Shown here piece after piece: positions 15,624-22,843 of a DNA stretch of 52,184 bases. This DNA comes from Candidatus Chromulinivoraceae bacterium. GTDB lineage: Bacteria > Patescibacteriota > Saccharimonadia > Saccharimonadales > Saccharimonadaceae. Position 1 is the stretch's first letter; each line of letters starts with the position of its first letter. Location: the NCBI GenBank assembly GCA_035478595.1, contig DATIJL010000005.1:1-52184 (forward strand). The letters run 5' to 3'. The translations under genes were made by a program, and so were the position numbers. The notes below the pieces were generated by a model that was not told where the DNA came from, ran no database searches, and saw nothing but the letters and a program-made list of their open reading frames with translations.

Positions 15624-16076
15624 ATGGCGCTTAAACAGCGCATTGAAAGCGATTTGAAAGCCGCCCTTTTAGGCGGCGATCGTTTTGTAGGGGAGACATT
15701 GCGCGGTTTAAAGGCTGCTGTTCTCAACGAAGAAGTAGCCCAGAACAAGCGGGATGTAGGACTTGAAGACGCGGTGATTGAGCAAATCATTGCGAAAGAA
15801 GTCAAAAAGCGCAATGAATCAGCGGCGATTTACGAACAAAACCAACGTGAGGATTCTGCTGCCGATGAACGTCGTGAAGCTGAAATTCTTAGTCGCTACT
15901 TACCTAAACAGCTCTCAGAAGCTGAACTTAAGACCGTAGTTGACGCCAAAGTTGCCGAACTTGGCGCTACGGATATCAAAATGATGGGTCAAGTCATCGG
16001 AGCCGTCAAAAAAGACGTCGGCAATACAGCTGACGGCGCAATGGTTTCAAAACTTGTTAAAGAAGTTCTTAGCTAA
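15624..16076 (+). CDS. yqeY: GatB/YqeY domain protein
   Basis: A 150-residue protein matching the YqeY family (GatB C-terminal tail domain): MALKQRIESDLKAAL, LRGLKAAVLNEEV, IEQIIAKEVKKRNES, RYLPKQLSEAEL, and the MGQVIGAVKK motif before the C-terminus. GatB uses this domain to recognise tRNA in the amidotransferase; the free-standing version has no proven role. It begins 3 nt after rpsU and precedes adk by 16 nt, so rpsU-yqeY-adk-map appear to be one operon. Confidence 0.92.
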   Translation: MALKQRIESDLKAALLGGDRFVGETLRGLKAAVLNEEVAQNKRDVGLEDAVIEQIIAKEVKKRNESAAIYEQNQREDSAADERREAEILSRYLPKQLSEAELKTVVDAKVAELGATDIKMMGQVIGAVKKDVGNTADGAMVSKLVKEVLS

Positions 16077-16092
16077 ATAAAAAGGAGAAGAG

Positions 16093-16638
16093 ATGATCGT
16101 ATTTTTTGGCCCCGCGGGCGCAGGTAAAAGCGTGCAGGGACAAATGCTAGCTGCGCGCAATGGTTGGCGTTGGTTAAGCTCGGGTCAATTACTACGCGAT
16201 ACGCGTGATATTGAGCTTATCAAAGAAATGCAGACCGGTCGTCTTGTAACTCCAGAGAAAGTTAACGAGCTAATGGTCGACGCGCTGAAACGTGCTAAAA
16301 AAGTCGATCATGTTATTTTGGATGGTTATCCACGACAGCTATCACAAGCTAAATGGCTTATTGAATCTCAAAAACAATATGATCGCTCTATTCAATTAGT
16401 GGTTGTTCTTGAAGTTCCAAAGAGTGAGCTTCTGAAACGTATTGAAGTGAGGGGTCGTGTTGATGATACGCCCGAGGCTGTTGATGAGCGTCTTCGTATT
16501 TATCGAACAGAGATCTATCCTATTTTAACATTCCTCACTGAGCAAGGTGTTAATGTTGCTCATATTGATGGTACAGGTACGGTTGGCCAGGTCCATGACC
16601 GTATTATGGATGAACTAGCGGCACATCAGCTGGTTTAG
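16093..16638 (+). CDS. adk: Adenylate kinase
   Basis: Interconverts ATP + AMP and 2 ADP. The 181-residue protein has P-loop GPAGAGKS (6-13), the AMP-binding stretch with SSGQLLRD, the DGYPRQ motif and the short-type lid around RIEVRGRVDDTPEAVDERL. The zinc-binding LID insertion of long adenylate kinases is absent. AAAGGAG lies 6 nt upstream of the ATG. Position between yqeY and map is part of the translation-linked operon. Confidence 0.92.
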   Translation: MIVFFGPAGAGKSVQGQMLAARNGWRWLSSGQLLRDTRDIELIKEMQTGRLVTPEKVNELMVDALKRAKKVDHVILDGYPRQLSQAKWLIESQKQYDRSIQLVVVLEVPKSELLKRIEVRGRVDDTPEAVDERLRIYRTEIYPILTFLTEQGVNVAHIDGTGTVGQVHDRIMDELAAHQLV

Positions 16639-16648
16639 AGGTAATGTA

Positions 16649-17401
16649 ATGCAACCATCTAAAACTCCCGCTCAAATCGATGCTATGCGTGAAGGCGGCA
16701 AATTGCTTGCCGGTATTTACGATAGGCTTAAAAATTATGTTCATGCCGGTATGAGCGAAAAACAGGTTGATGCCTGGGTATCAGACGAGATTAAAAAAGT
16801 AGGAGCAATCGCAACCTACAAGACATCTGAAGTTAATTTCCCTGGTGTGATTTGTATCAGTACGAATGATGCGATTGTGCACGGTATTCCGACTGACTAT
16901 GTATTTGAAGAAGGCGATGTCGTGAGTTTTGATCTTGTGATTACCTACAAGGGTATGAAGACAGACGCCGCATTTACGATGATAATTGACGAACAGCCAA
17001 CAGGTGTTAAAAAACATCTTATCAACACGACAGAGCGTAGTCTATATGCAGGGATTGATGTGATTAAAGGATCCGTCTATACAGGCGATATTGGCGCTGC
17101 AGTTGAGAAGGTTCTGAATGACGGTAAACTGGGTATTGTACGTGATCTTGTTGGTCACGGTGTAGGGCAGGAGATGCATATGCCACCCGAGATTCCAAAC
17201 TATGGGCGAAAAGGCACGGGCGTTCTTCTAAGACCTGGTGATACGATCGCCATTGAGCCAATGGCGATGCTTGGTAAGGAACGCATTACAACTGATGCTG
17301 ACGGTTGGACAATTCGCACGCGCGACGGTAGCCTTGCCGCTCATTTTGAACACACCGTGCTCATTACAGAAACGGGCGCAGAAATCTTAACCCAGCTCTA
17401 G
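16649..17401 (+). CDS. map: Methionine aminopeptidase, type I
   Basis: Removes the initiator Met after deformylation. The 250-residue protein keeps the five metal ligands: Asp in VVSFDLVI, Asp in KTDAAFT, His in GHGVGQEMH, Glu in IAIEPM and Glu in AHFEHTV; the substrate His in DAIVHGIP is also present. The usual 'DxGxxxxGYxxDxxxT' spacing reads DLVITYKGMKTDAAFT, slightly divergent. GAGGTAATG provides a weak Shine-Dalgarno. Last gene of the rpsU operon; its end overlaps the convergent murI gene by 15 bp. Confidence 0.93.
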   Translation: MQPSKTPAQIDAMREGGKLLAGIYDRLKNYVHAGMSEKQVDAWVSDEIKKVGAIATYKTSEVNFPGVICISTNDAIVHGIPTDYVFEEGDVVSFDLVITYKGMKTDAAFTMIIDEQPTGVKKHLINTTERSLYAGIDVIKGSVYTGDIGAAVEKVLNDGKLGIVRDLVGHGVGQEMHMPPEIPNYGRKGTGVLLRPGDTIAIEPMAMLGKERITTDADGWTIRTRDGSLAAHFEHTVLITETGAEILTQL

Positions 17402-18034
17402 TAAGTGGGCAACTCGCCGGCCGATAGCTTCGGACGGCTCGATGACTTTTGCATCGCCATTTGCGATCTCTGAAATGACGTCCTTAATCCAGTGATAGTG
17501 AGTGCAGCCTAGTACAATCACATCAGCACCTTGGTCGCAAACTTGGCGGATAGTTGTCTGGATGTGTTGTCGGTTGATTTGATTGTTCTCAATGAGGTAT
17601 GCCCAATCGTGACAATCAGGTTCAAGTACGGTGATGTTGCTGGCAAAACGTTTTTTTGTCGCGTTATACCGATCACTAGCTAGGGTTGCTGGAGTGGCGC
17701 AAACGGCAACTATATCGGTTTTTGTTAACTGTGAGGCGGTTCTTACCATTGGTTCAATGCCAATGAATTTTTGTTGGGGGTAACGGGAGCGAAGCGTAGG
17801 CAGGGCAATGGCCGTTGCGGTGTTACATGCAATGACCACAACATCACATTCCTCCGAAAGAAGCGGTTGGATAGCTGTGTCGGTTAGACGAATAATCTCG
17901 TCGGGTGTTTTGCTGCCATAGGGAACGTGCTGATGATCGTTAACGACGATCATCCCGGCTTTTGGAAATGTTTGTTGCAGGGCAGCGGCTACCGCTTCAC
18001 CACCCACGCCAGAATCAAATACGCCTAATTTCAT
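17387..18034 (-). CDS. murI: Glutamate racemase
   Basis: Makes D-glutamate for peptidoglycan. The protein (215 residues from the chosen start) shows GVFDSGVGG near the N-terminus, both catalytic cysteines (ACNTAT and GCTHYH) and the YGSKT stretch. I start at ATG 18034 (MKLGVFD). The extended -10 TGC-TATACT on the minus strand (18047-18042) lies 7 nt before it, so the message should be leaderless and the longer frame to 18058 cannot be transcribed from it. Divergent from ftsA, coupling wall precursor supply and division. No Shine-Dalgarno. Confidence 0.93.
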   Translation of the reverse strand: MKLGVFDSGVGGEAVAAALQQTFPKAGMIVVNDHQHVPYGSKTPDEIIRLTDTAIQPLLSEECDVVVIACNTATAIALPTLRSRYPQQKFIGIEPMVRTASQLTKTDIVAVCATPATLASDRYNATKKRFASNITVLEPDCHDWAYLIENNQINRQHIQTTIRQVCDQGADVIVLGCTHYHWIKDVISEIANGDAKVIEPSEAIGRRVAHLLELG

Positions 18035-18041
18035 TACACTT

Positions 18042-18117
18042 AGTATAGCACTAGGCATTATTTAGGGCGGTAAAGAGCGCGTGAGCGCTAGGCAAATGTG
18101 TCCATAAGCGCTATACT
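18042..18117. promoter_or_regulatory. Divergent murI-ftsA promoter region with direct repeats
   Basis: murI: extended -10 TGCTATACT (minus, TATACT at 18047-18042). ftsA: TAGGCA-like -35 (18089-18094), 17-nt spacer... TATACT (18112-18117), 7 nt before the ATG at 18125. Near-identical direct repeats AGCACTAGGCA (18047-18057) and AGCGCTAGGCA (18084-18094) sit at each promoter and could bind a shared regulator. Confidence 0.65.
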
Positions 18118-18124
18118 TTTACGT

Positions 18125-19366
18125 ATGCAAGAAACATCTCGATATGCTGTCGGTATTGATATCGGAACGACAACTGTTCGTTGTGTTGTAGGTCATATCG
18201 ACGCCACAACAGGAACGCCGACGATCGTAGGAATGGGACAGGCACCAAATAGCGGCATGCGAAAAGGTGTGGTCGCTAATTTAACTGGTCCAGCTCAAGC
18301 CATTGACGATGCACTGGGTGAAGCCGAACGTATGAGTGGCTATCAGGTAAATGCCGCCACTTTAAGTATTAATGGCGCACACATTTTAAGTACCAAAGCC
18401 GATGGCATGATTGCTGTTGGTGCGATGGATCACGAAATTGTTCATGAAGACCTCGCGCGCATCGAAGAAGTCGCGACACTCGGTAAAGTACCGGCAAACC
18501 GCGAAATTCTTGAGGTTGTGCCACATAGCTATCGGCTCGATGGTCAAGATAACATAAAGGATCCGCTTGGTATGACGGGTACACGGCTTGAAATTAACGC
18601 TAATGTTGTTTCGGCACTCGCACCGCACCTCGCTAATCTACAAAAATCAGCTGAGATGGCTAAGGTCTCACCACGAACGATCACACCGTCAGTACTCGCT
18701 GCGGCCCGTGCTGTTTTAAGTGAACAACAAATTGAAAACGGTGTCGCTGTTGTCGATATGGGCGGCGCAACTACAAGCGTTGCGGTGTTTGAAGAGGGAG
18801 ACCTGCAATATGTGGCTGTTGTTCCCGTTGGAGGTGTGAATATTACGAATGACCTGGCTATCGGTCTTAAGACTGATCCAGAGGTTGCTGAACAAGTAAA
18901 AGTTGGTCACGCTACGGTGGTGGCACGCAAGAACGATGAGCGTATCGCCATTAAACAAGGCAAAGAAACATTTAGCTTTGACTCAAGTGAGGTTGATGAA
19001 ATCGTTGAAGCACGGCTTGACGAAATTTTTGATGCAGTTGCAAAGGAGCTTAAAAAAGCAGGTCGCGCTGGTCAGCTGCCAAGTGGCGTTGTGCTAACTG
19101 GTGGCACTGCTAAGATGAAAGGCATTACTGAGTACGCTAAGGAAAAGCTTGGTCTCGCGGCACGCGTCGGTAAGTCATCAGGCTACGGTGGTGTTGCAGA
19201 AAATATTGAAGAACCACAGTTTGCGACAGTGGTTGGACTGATGCTTCTAGACGTTCAGAGCGCACCGCAAAACACGTCAAACCATCATGCGGGTGCAAAT
19301 AGCAAGAAAGCACTTAAGAATGCCGGTGGCATGATATCTAAATTTTTGGACAAGTTTAAGGCATGA
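18125..19366 (+). CDS. ftsA: Cell division protein FtsA
   Basis: Actin-like ATPase that anchors FtsZ to the membrane. The 413 residues from the chosen start carry the phosphate-1 motif GIDIGTTTVR, the 1C-domain insertion, phosphate-2 VDMGGATTSV, and the adenosine motif VLTGGTAKMKG. The C-terminus ends in an amphipathic helix (GGMISKFLDKFKA), the usual membrane-targeting tail. I start at ATG 18125 (MQETSRYAVGID) because TATACT at 18112-18117 leaves a 7-nt gap; the upstream ATG 18098 would not be transcribed. ftsZ follows after 64 nt. Confidence 0.94.
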   Translation: MQETSRYAVGIDIGTTTVRCVVGHIDATTGTPTIVGMGQAPNSGMRKGVVANLTGPAQAIDDALGEAERMSGYQVNAATLSINGAHILSTKADGMIAVGAMDHEIVHEDLARIEEVATLGKVPANREILEVVPHSYRLDGQDNIKDPLGMTGTRLEINANVVSALAPHLANLQKSAEMAKVSPRTITPSVLAAARAVLSEQQIENGVAVVDMGGATTSVAVFEEGDLQYVAVVPVGGVNITNDLAIGLKTDPEVAEQVKVGHATVVARKNDERIAIKQGKETFSFDSSEVDEIVEARLDEIFDAVAKELKKAGRAGQLPSGVVLTGGTAKMKGITEYAKEKLGLAARVGKSSGYGGVAENIEEPQFATVVGLMLLDVQSAPQNTSNHHAGANSKKALKNAGGMISKFLDKFKA

Positions 19367-19430
19367 TTTGTTTTTGAACAATAAATGTTATACTAAAGAA
19401 TGAATAGAAATCGGGGGAGACTATAATTCC

Positions 19431-20648
19431 ATGCCTGAAGTAAAACCAAGCGAGATACAGACATTTGCCAGCATTAAAGTTGTTGGTGTTGGTGGTGCTG
19501 GCGGCTCTGCTGTAAACCGCATGAAGGATGCCGGCCTAACCGGTGTTCAATTTATTGCAATGAACACGGATGCGCAAGCACTACATAATTCTAAAGCAGA
19601 TACTAAAATTCATTTAGGTCACAATACTACAGGAGGCCTTGGTGCCGGAGCCGATCCTTCACAGGGACAGCGTGCCGCCGAGGAATCACGTGACGATATC
19701 CGTGATGCACTTGAAGGTGCTGACATGGTCTTTGTTACTATTGGTGCTGGTGGCGGTACTGGTAGCGGCGCAGGGCACGTAGTAGCTGAGATTGCTCGTG
19801 AGATGGGTATTCTAGTTGTCGGTGTTGCAACAAAGCCGTTCAGTTTTGAAGGTGAAAAGCGCCGTCAGAACGCAGAGTGGGCTATTGCACAGCTTGGTCG
19901 CCAAGTTGATACACTTATTACCATTCCGAACGACCGTCTTTTGCAGACGATTGATCGCCGCACGCCGCTTCTTGAGACATTTAAGATTGCTGACGATGTA
20001 CTTCGTCAGGGTGTGCAGGGTATTTCCGAGCTTATCACTGAACATGGTCTCATTAACCTCGACTTTGCCGATGTAAAGGCTATCATGAGCAACGCAGGGT
20101 CTGCACTTATGGGTATTGGTCGTGCGAGTGGAGACGATCGTGCCGCACAGGCTGCTCAGCAAGCTATCGAATCACCGCTAATCGAAGTATCAATTGATGG
20201 TGCTAAGGGCGTTCTCTTCAACGTTACTGGTGGCTACGATATGAGCATGAGCGAAATCCAAGAGGCTGCTGAAATTATTACCAGCGCCGTTTCGCCCGAT
20301 GCTAACATTATTTTTGGTGCAACACTCAAGCCGGAACTTGAAGACGAACTCATCATCACTGTTATCGCAACTGGTTTTGATAGTGCGTACTTCCACGAGC
20401 AGGCAGCTCAACTAGAGACGCCAACCGGTCTTGTTGCTGACACTAAGGCCGCTGCTAAGCCAATCTCTGAAGAAGTAGACGAAGCCGTACAAGATATTAG
20501 CATGGATCTTGATCAGTCTGATGCCGCTGCAGCATTTGCTGAAGAACCAACCCATGATATCTGGAGCACTCCACAAGACGATGACGAGTCGGATACGCCT
20601 GCGTTCCTTCGCCGCCGCAAGAAGAACAAGCATTCTGACGAATCCTAA
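19431..20648 (+). CDS. ftsZ: Cell division protein FtsZ
   Basis: Tubulin-like GTPase that forms the division ring. The 405-residue protein has [14 protein letters not shown] at the nucleotide site, the tubulin signature GGGTGSGAG, the T7-loop region [11 protein letters not shown] and a C-terminal linker rich in acidic residues. It ends with the conserved peptide [11 protein letters not shown], which binds FtsA. GGGGGAG at 19413-19419 lies about 11 nt upstream of the ATG. A weak promoter (-10 TATACT at 19389-19394) suggests extra transcription besides read-through from ftsA. nrdR follows after 13 nt. Confidence 0.96.
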   Translation: MPEVKPSEIQTFASIKVVGVGGAGGSAVNRMKDAGLTGVQFIAMNTDAQALHNSKADTKIHLGHNTTGGLGAGADPSQGQRAAEESRDDIRDALEGADMVFVTIGAGGGTGSGAGHVVAEIAREMGILVVGVATKPFSFEGEKRRQNAEWAIAQLGRQVDTLITIPNDRLLQTIDRRTPLLETFKIADDVLRQGVQGISELITEHGLINLDFADVKAIMSNAGSALMGIGRASGDDRAAQAAQQAIESPLIEVSIDGAKGVLFNVTGGYDMSMSEIQEAAEIITSAVSPDANIIFGATLKPELEDELIITVIATGFDSAYFHEQAAQLETPTGLVADTKAAAKPISEEVDEAVQDISMDLDQSDAAAAFAEEPTHDIWSTPQDDDESDTPAFLRRRKKNKHSDES

Positions 20649-20661
20649 GAAAGGAGCTAGT

Positions 20662-21111
20662 GTGAGCGCAAAATACAAGATTGGTGATAGTCGCGTGATC
20701 GAGTCGCGTGAGGCTGCCGATGGCATGACTATTCGCCGCCGCCGTGAGTCACTTGATGGCAAATATCGTTTTACGACGTATGAGCGAATTGAACGACCAA
20801 ACCTTGCGGTCATCAAAAAAGATAGCTCGCGTGAACTTTTTGATCGCGATAAACTAGCTACAGCTATTAAGCGTTCAGTAGGCAAGTTCTTCACATCTGA
20901 GTTGGAGATTGAAGAGATGATCAATAATGTTGAAGATCGGCTCTATAGTCTCAACGAAACAGAAGTAACATCGCGCCAGATCGGAGACTTGGTACTCGAC
21001 GAACTCGCCGGTCTTAATGAAGTCGCCTACGTCCGTTTTGCAAGCGTGTATCACGAGTTTAAAACACTCGACGAGTTTGAAGAAATTTTGAAACAACGCC
21101 GTAAGGTATAA
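20662..21111 (+). CDS. nrdR: NrdR-like ATP-cone regulator lacking the zinc ribbon cysteines
   Basis: NrdR represses ribonucleotide reductase genes by binding NrdR boxes through an N-terminal zinc ribbon, sensing dATP with an ATP-cone. This 149-residue protein has the DSR...IRRRRE...RFTTYE backbone and a full ATP-cone (RELFDRDKLATAIKRSVGK to VAYVRFASVYHEF). All four zinc cysteines are missing: the usual C3, C6, C31 and C34 positions hold Ala, Lys, Ser and Gly. The GTG start at 20662 has AAAGGAG 5 nt upstream, and there is no alternative upstream start with cysteines, since ftsZ ends there. It may bind DNA through a zinc-free ribbon or act without DNA binding. First of three genes reaching VKOR. 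Confidence 0.88.
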   Translation: MSAKYKIGDSRVIESREAADGMTIRRRRESLDGKYRFTTYERIERPNLAVIKKDSSRELFDRDKLATAIKRSVGKFFTSELEIEEMINNVEDRLYSLNETEVTSRQIGDLVLDELAGLNEVAYVRFASVYHEFKTLDEFEEILKQRRKV

Positions 21112-21116
21112 AGCAT

Positions 21117-21374
21117 ATGAAAACAATTGTTGTATATGAAGACGACACTGAATCTGCACGAGATGTAAATGAATACCTTCGTGACTTTTCAAGACAAACG
21201 GGCCACCAACTCGAAACGCTCGATCCTCGAACAAAAGAAGGCACAGATTTTTGTCGTGCCTATGACATTGTTGAATATCCAAGTCTCGTTGCCATAAGCG
21301 ACGATGGTGTGATGCAAAATCTATGGCGTGGTTTGCCGCTTCCTACTATTAGCGAAGTGAGTTACTATGTATAA
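21117..21374 (+). CDS. Small thioredoxin-fold-like protein without CxxC
   Basis: An 85-residue protein starting KTIVVYEDDTESARDVNEYLRDF and having EYPSLVAISDDGVMQNLWRG, which resembles the cis-proline strand of thioredoxins (YPSLV). It has only one cysteine (near residue 42) and no CxxC, so it cannot be a classical dithiol thioredoxin. It starts 5 nt after nrdR and overlaps the VKOR gene by 8 bp, so it is made with VKOR. It could be a partner or docking protein for disulfide transfer; this is inference from context. Confidence 0.55.
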   Translation: MKTIVVYEDDTESARDVNEYLRDFSRQTGHQLETLDPRTKEGTDFCRAYDIVEYPSLVAISDDGVMQNLWRGLPLPTISEVSYYV

Positions 21375-21984
21375 CAAATTGTTTCAACATGCCCGTGAGC
21401 GTTCGGATGTGTGGATTTTCTCTACAATGTTGGTAGGTGCGGCACTGAGCCTGCTTGCAGCTTTTGTACTTTCGGTTGATTCACTAGAGATTGCTAAAAA
21501 TCCGAACGCTGTGCTGAGCTGCAGCCTCAATGCGGTTATTAATTGCGCAAGTGTGATGAAGCATCCAAGTGCTGAAATGTTTGGTTTTCCAAACAGCTAT
21601 ATCGGTTTGATGGCTGAACCAGTGGTCATTACTATAGCCATTGCTGGACTTGCCGGTGTGCGGTTTCCGCGTGCATTTATGGCGGTAGCTCAGGCGTTTT
21701 ATGGACTCGGACTTATATTCGCGTTTTATCTCTTCTCGGTAAGTGCATTTCAAATTGGCGCACTGTGTCCGTGGTGTTTACTTGTCACACTCTCCACGAC
21801 GCTCGTATTCATGTCTATGCTTCATTACAATATACGTGAAGACAACTTGTATGTTTCCGAGAGACATAATGTATACCTGAAAAAATGGATCGCAAGCGGT
21901 TATGACCGTCTACTGACGGCAAGTATTATTGCTGTTTTGATCTTCATTATCTTATTCAAGTATCACGATGGCTTGTTCGGATAA
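21367..21984 (+). CDS. VKOR-family disulfide bond formation protein
   Basis: A quinone-linked membrane oxidase that regenerates disulfide donors. The 205-residue protein has four to five membrane helices, the active-site CPWC (134-137), the loop cysteine pair C52 and C60 (SCSLNAVINC), and the conserved PNSYIG serine stretch. This arrangement is characteristic of bacterial VKOR; no DsbA-like domain is fused. The window has several exported Cys-containing proteins that might be substrates (pilin, LCP, surface protein). Its TAA is followed by 24 more sense codons in the same frame before a second stop (see findings). Confidence 0.9.
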   Translation: MYNKLFQHARERSDVWIFSTMLVGAALSLLAAFVLSVDSLEIAKNPNAVLSCSLNAVINCASVMKHPSAEMFGFPNSYIGLMAEPVVITIAIAGLAGVRFPRAFMAVAQAFYGLGLIFAFYLFSVSAFQIGALCPWCLLVTLSTTLVFMSMLHYNIREDNLYVSERHNVYLKKWIASGYDRLLTASIIAVLIFIILFKYHDGLFG

Positions 21985-22059
21985 ATCTCAAAAAATGGTG
22001 TCAATCATGAAGAATTCTTAGAACGACTGGGAATCCCTCACGATTATGTGGTTGAATAA

Positions 22060-22290
22060 AAGCAAGAAACAGAGTAAACTAGCCATAGAAACACTTCGCT
22101 TTATATAGCGAGTGAGCGGTTATCGCCCGCGAAGTTTTTGGAAAGAACGGTGAGAGCTTAGTAGAATCCAACGCATCCACGGCGTTACAGTGGCAAATGA
22201 GTGCTAAAAAGTATCCCTTTTTAGAAACTGGATGGTACCGTCCGAGGCAACCCGGATTCCAGTGTTCTAAGAAGGGATTTTTGTTTTGTA
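22060..22290 (+). promoter_or_regulatory. T-box riboswitch, isoleucine type
   Basis: A leader RNA upstream of GNAT-ileS. It has the T-box core TGGTACC (22233-22239) between pairing arms ACTGGA/TCCAGT (22227-22232 and 22258-22263), a stem I region with the GGTGAGAGC element, and a plausible Ile specifier ATC at 22166-22168. A 14-bp terminator stem (22213-22226 with 22265-22278) is followed by TTTTG. Its 5' arm can instead pair as CTAAAAAG/CTTTTTAG (22204-22211 and 22217-22224). Uncharged tRNA-Ile should favour read-through. The specifier position is assigned by analogy. Confidence 0.85.
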
Positions 22291-22321
22291 AAAATCCTAT
22301 AATAAGTAAGGATATGCCGCC

Positions 22322-22843
22322 GTGCAACAAACATTCACTATTGCTCCAATGACCGAAGCTGATATAGAGCCTGCTACCGCTATGCGTTTGCAGTCATGGC
22401 TGGATACCTATGTGAATAACGAGGCAGGCGTAACCCGCGAATGGGTTGAGGCTCGTAATAAGCAGCAACTATCACCAGAAAAAGTAGCTGCACGTCTTGA
22501 ACGATTTAAGACTGCAAAAGTTGTCGGGTGGGTTGCAAAAGATGAGAATGAAAAGATTATTGGTGTCGCAACTCCCTACGCAGATGCGGATGGCGTACAA
22601 CATGTCGGGTCTATATATGTCGACAAAGCTTGGCATGGAACGGGTATCGGAGGAAGGCTAATGGAGAAAATAATTGCATGGTCTGACCCAACAAAGGCAA
22701 TTGTTCTTAGTGTTGCAGCCTATAATGAACGCGCTAAGGCTTTCTATCGCAAATGGGGATTCGAAGAAATTCCCGATTCTAAAATGCTTCATGAAGATGT
22801 AATTCCCATAATAGTAATGACCAGAAAAGGAGACAAGCAATGA
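22322..22843 (+). CDS. GNAT-family N-acetyltransferase
   Basis: A 173-residue acetyl-CoA-dependent transferase. It shows the GNAT motif A VGSIYVDKAWHGTGIGGRLMEK (acetyl-CoA loop HGTGIGG), motif B NERAKAFYRKWGFEE near residues 138-152, and typical N-terminal strands. GTG start at 22322 with TAAGGA upstream. Its end overlaps the ileS start by 4 bp (ATGA), so it is co-translated with ileS and controlled by the same T-box. Substrate unknown; the isoleucine control hints at a link with aminoacyl or translation quality control, but this is speculative. Confidence 0.88.
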   Translation: MQQTFTIAPMTEADIEPATAMRLQSWLDTYVNNEAGVTREWVEARNKQQLSPEKVAARLERFKTAKVVGWVAKDENEKIIGVATPYADADGVQHVGSIYVDKAWHGTGIGGRLMEKIIAWSDPTKAIVLSVAAYNERAKAFYRKWGFEEIPDSKMLHEDVIPIIVMTRKGDKQ

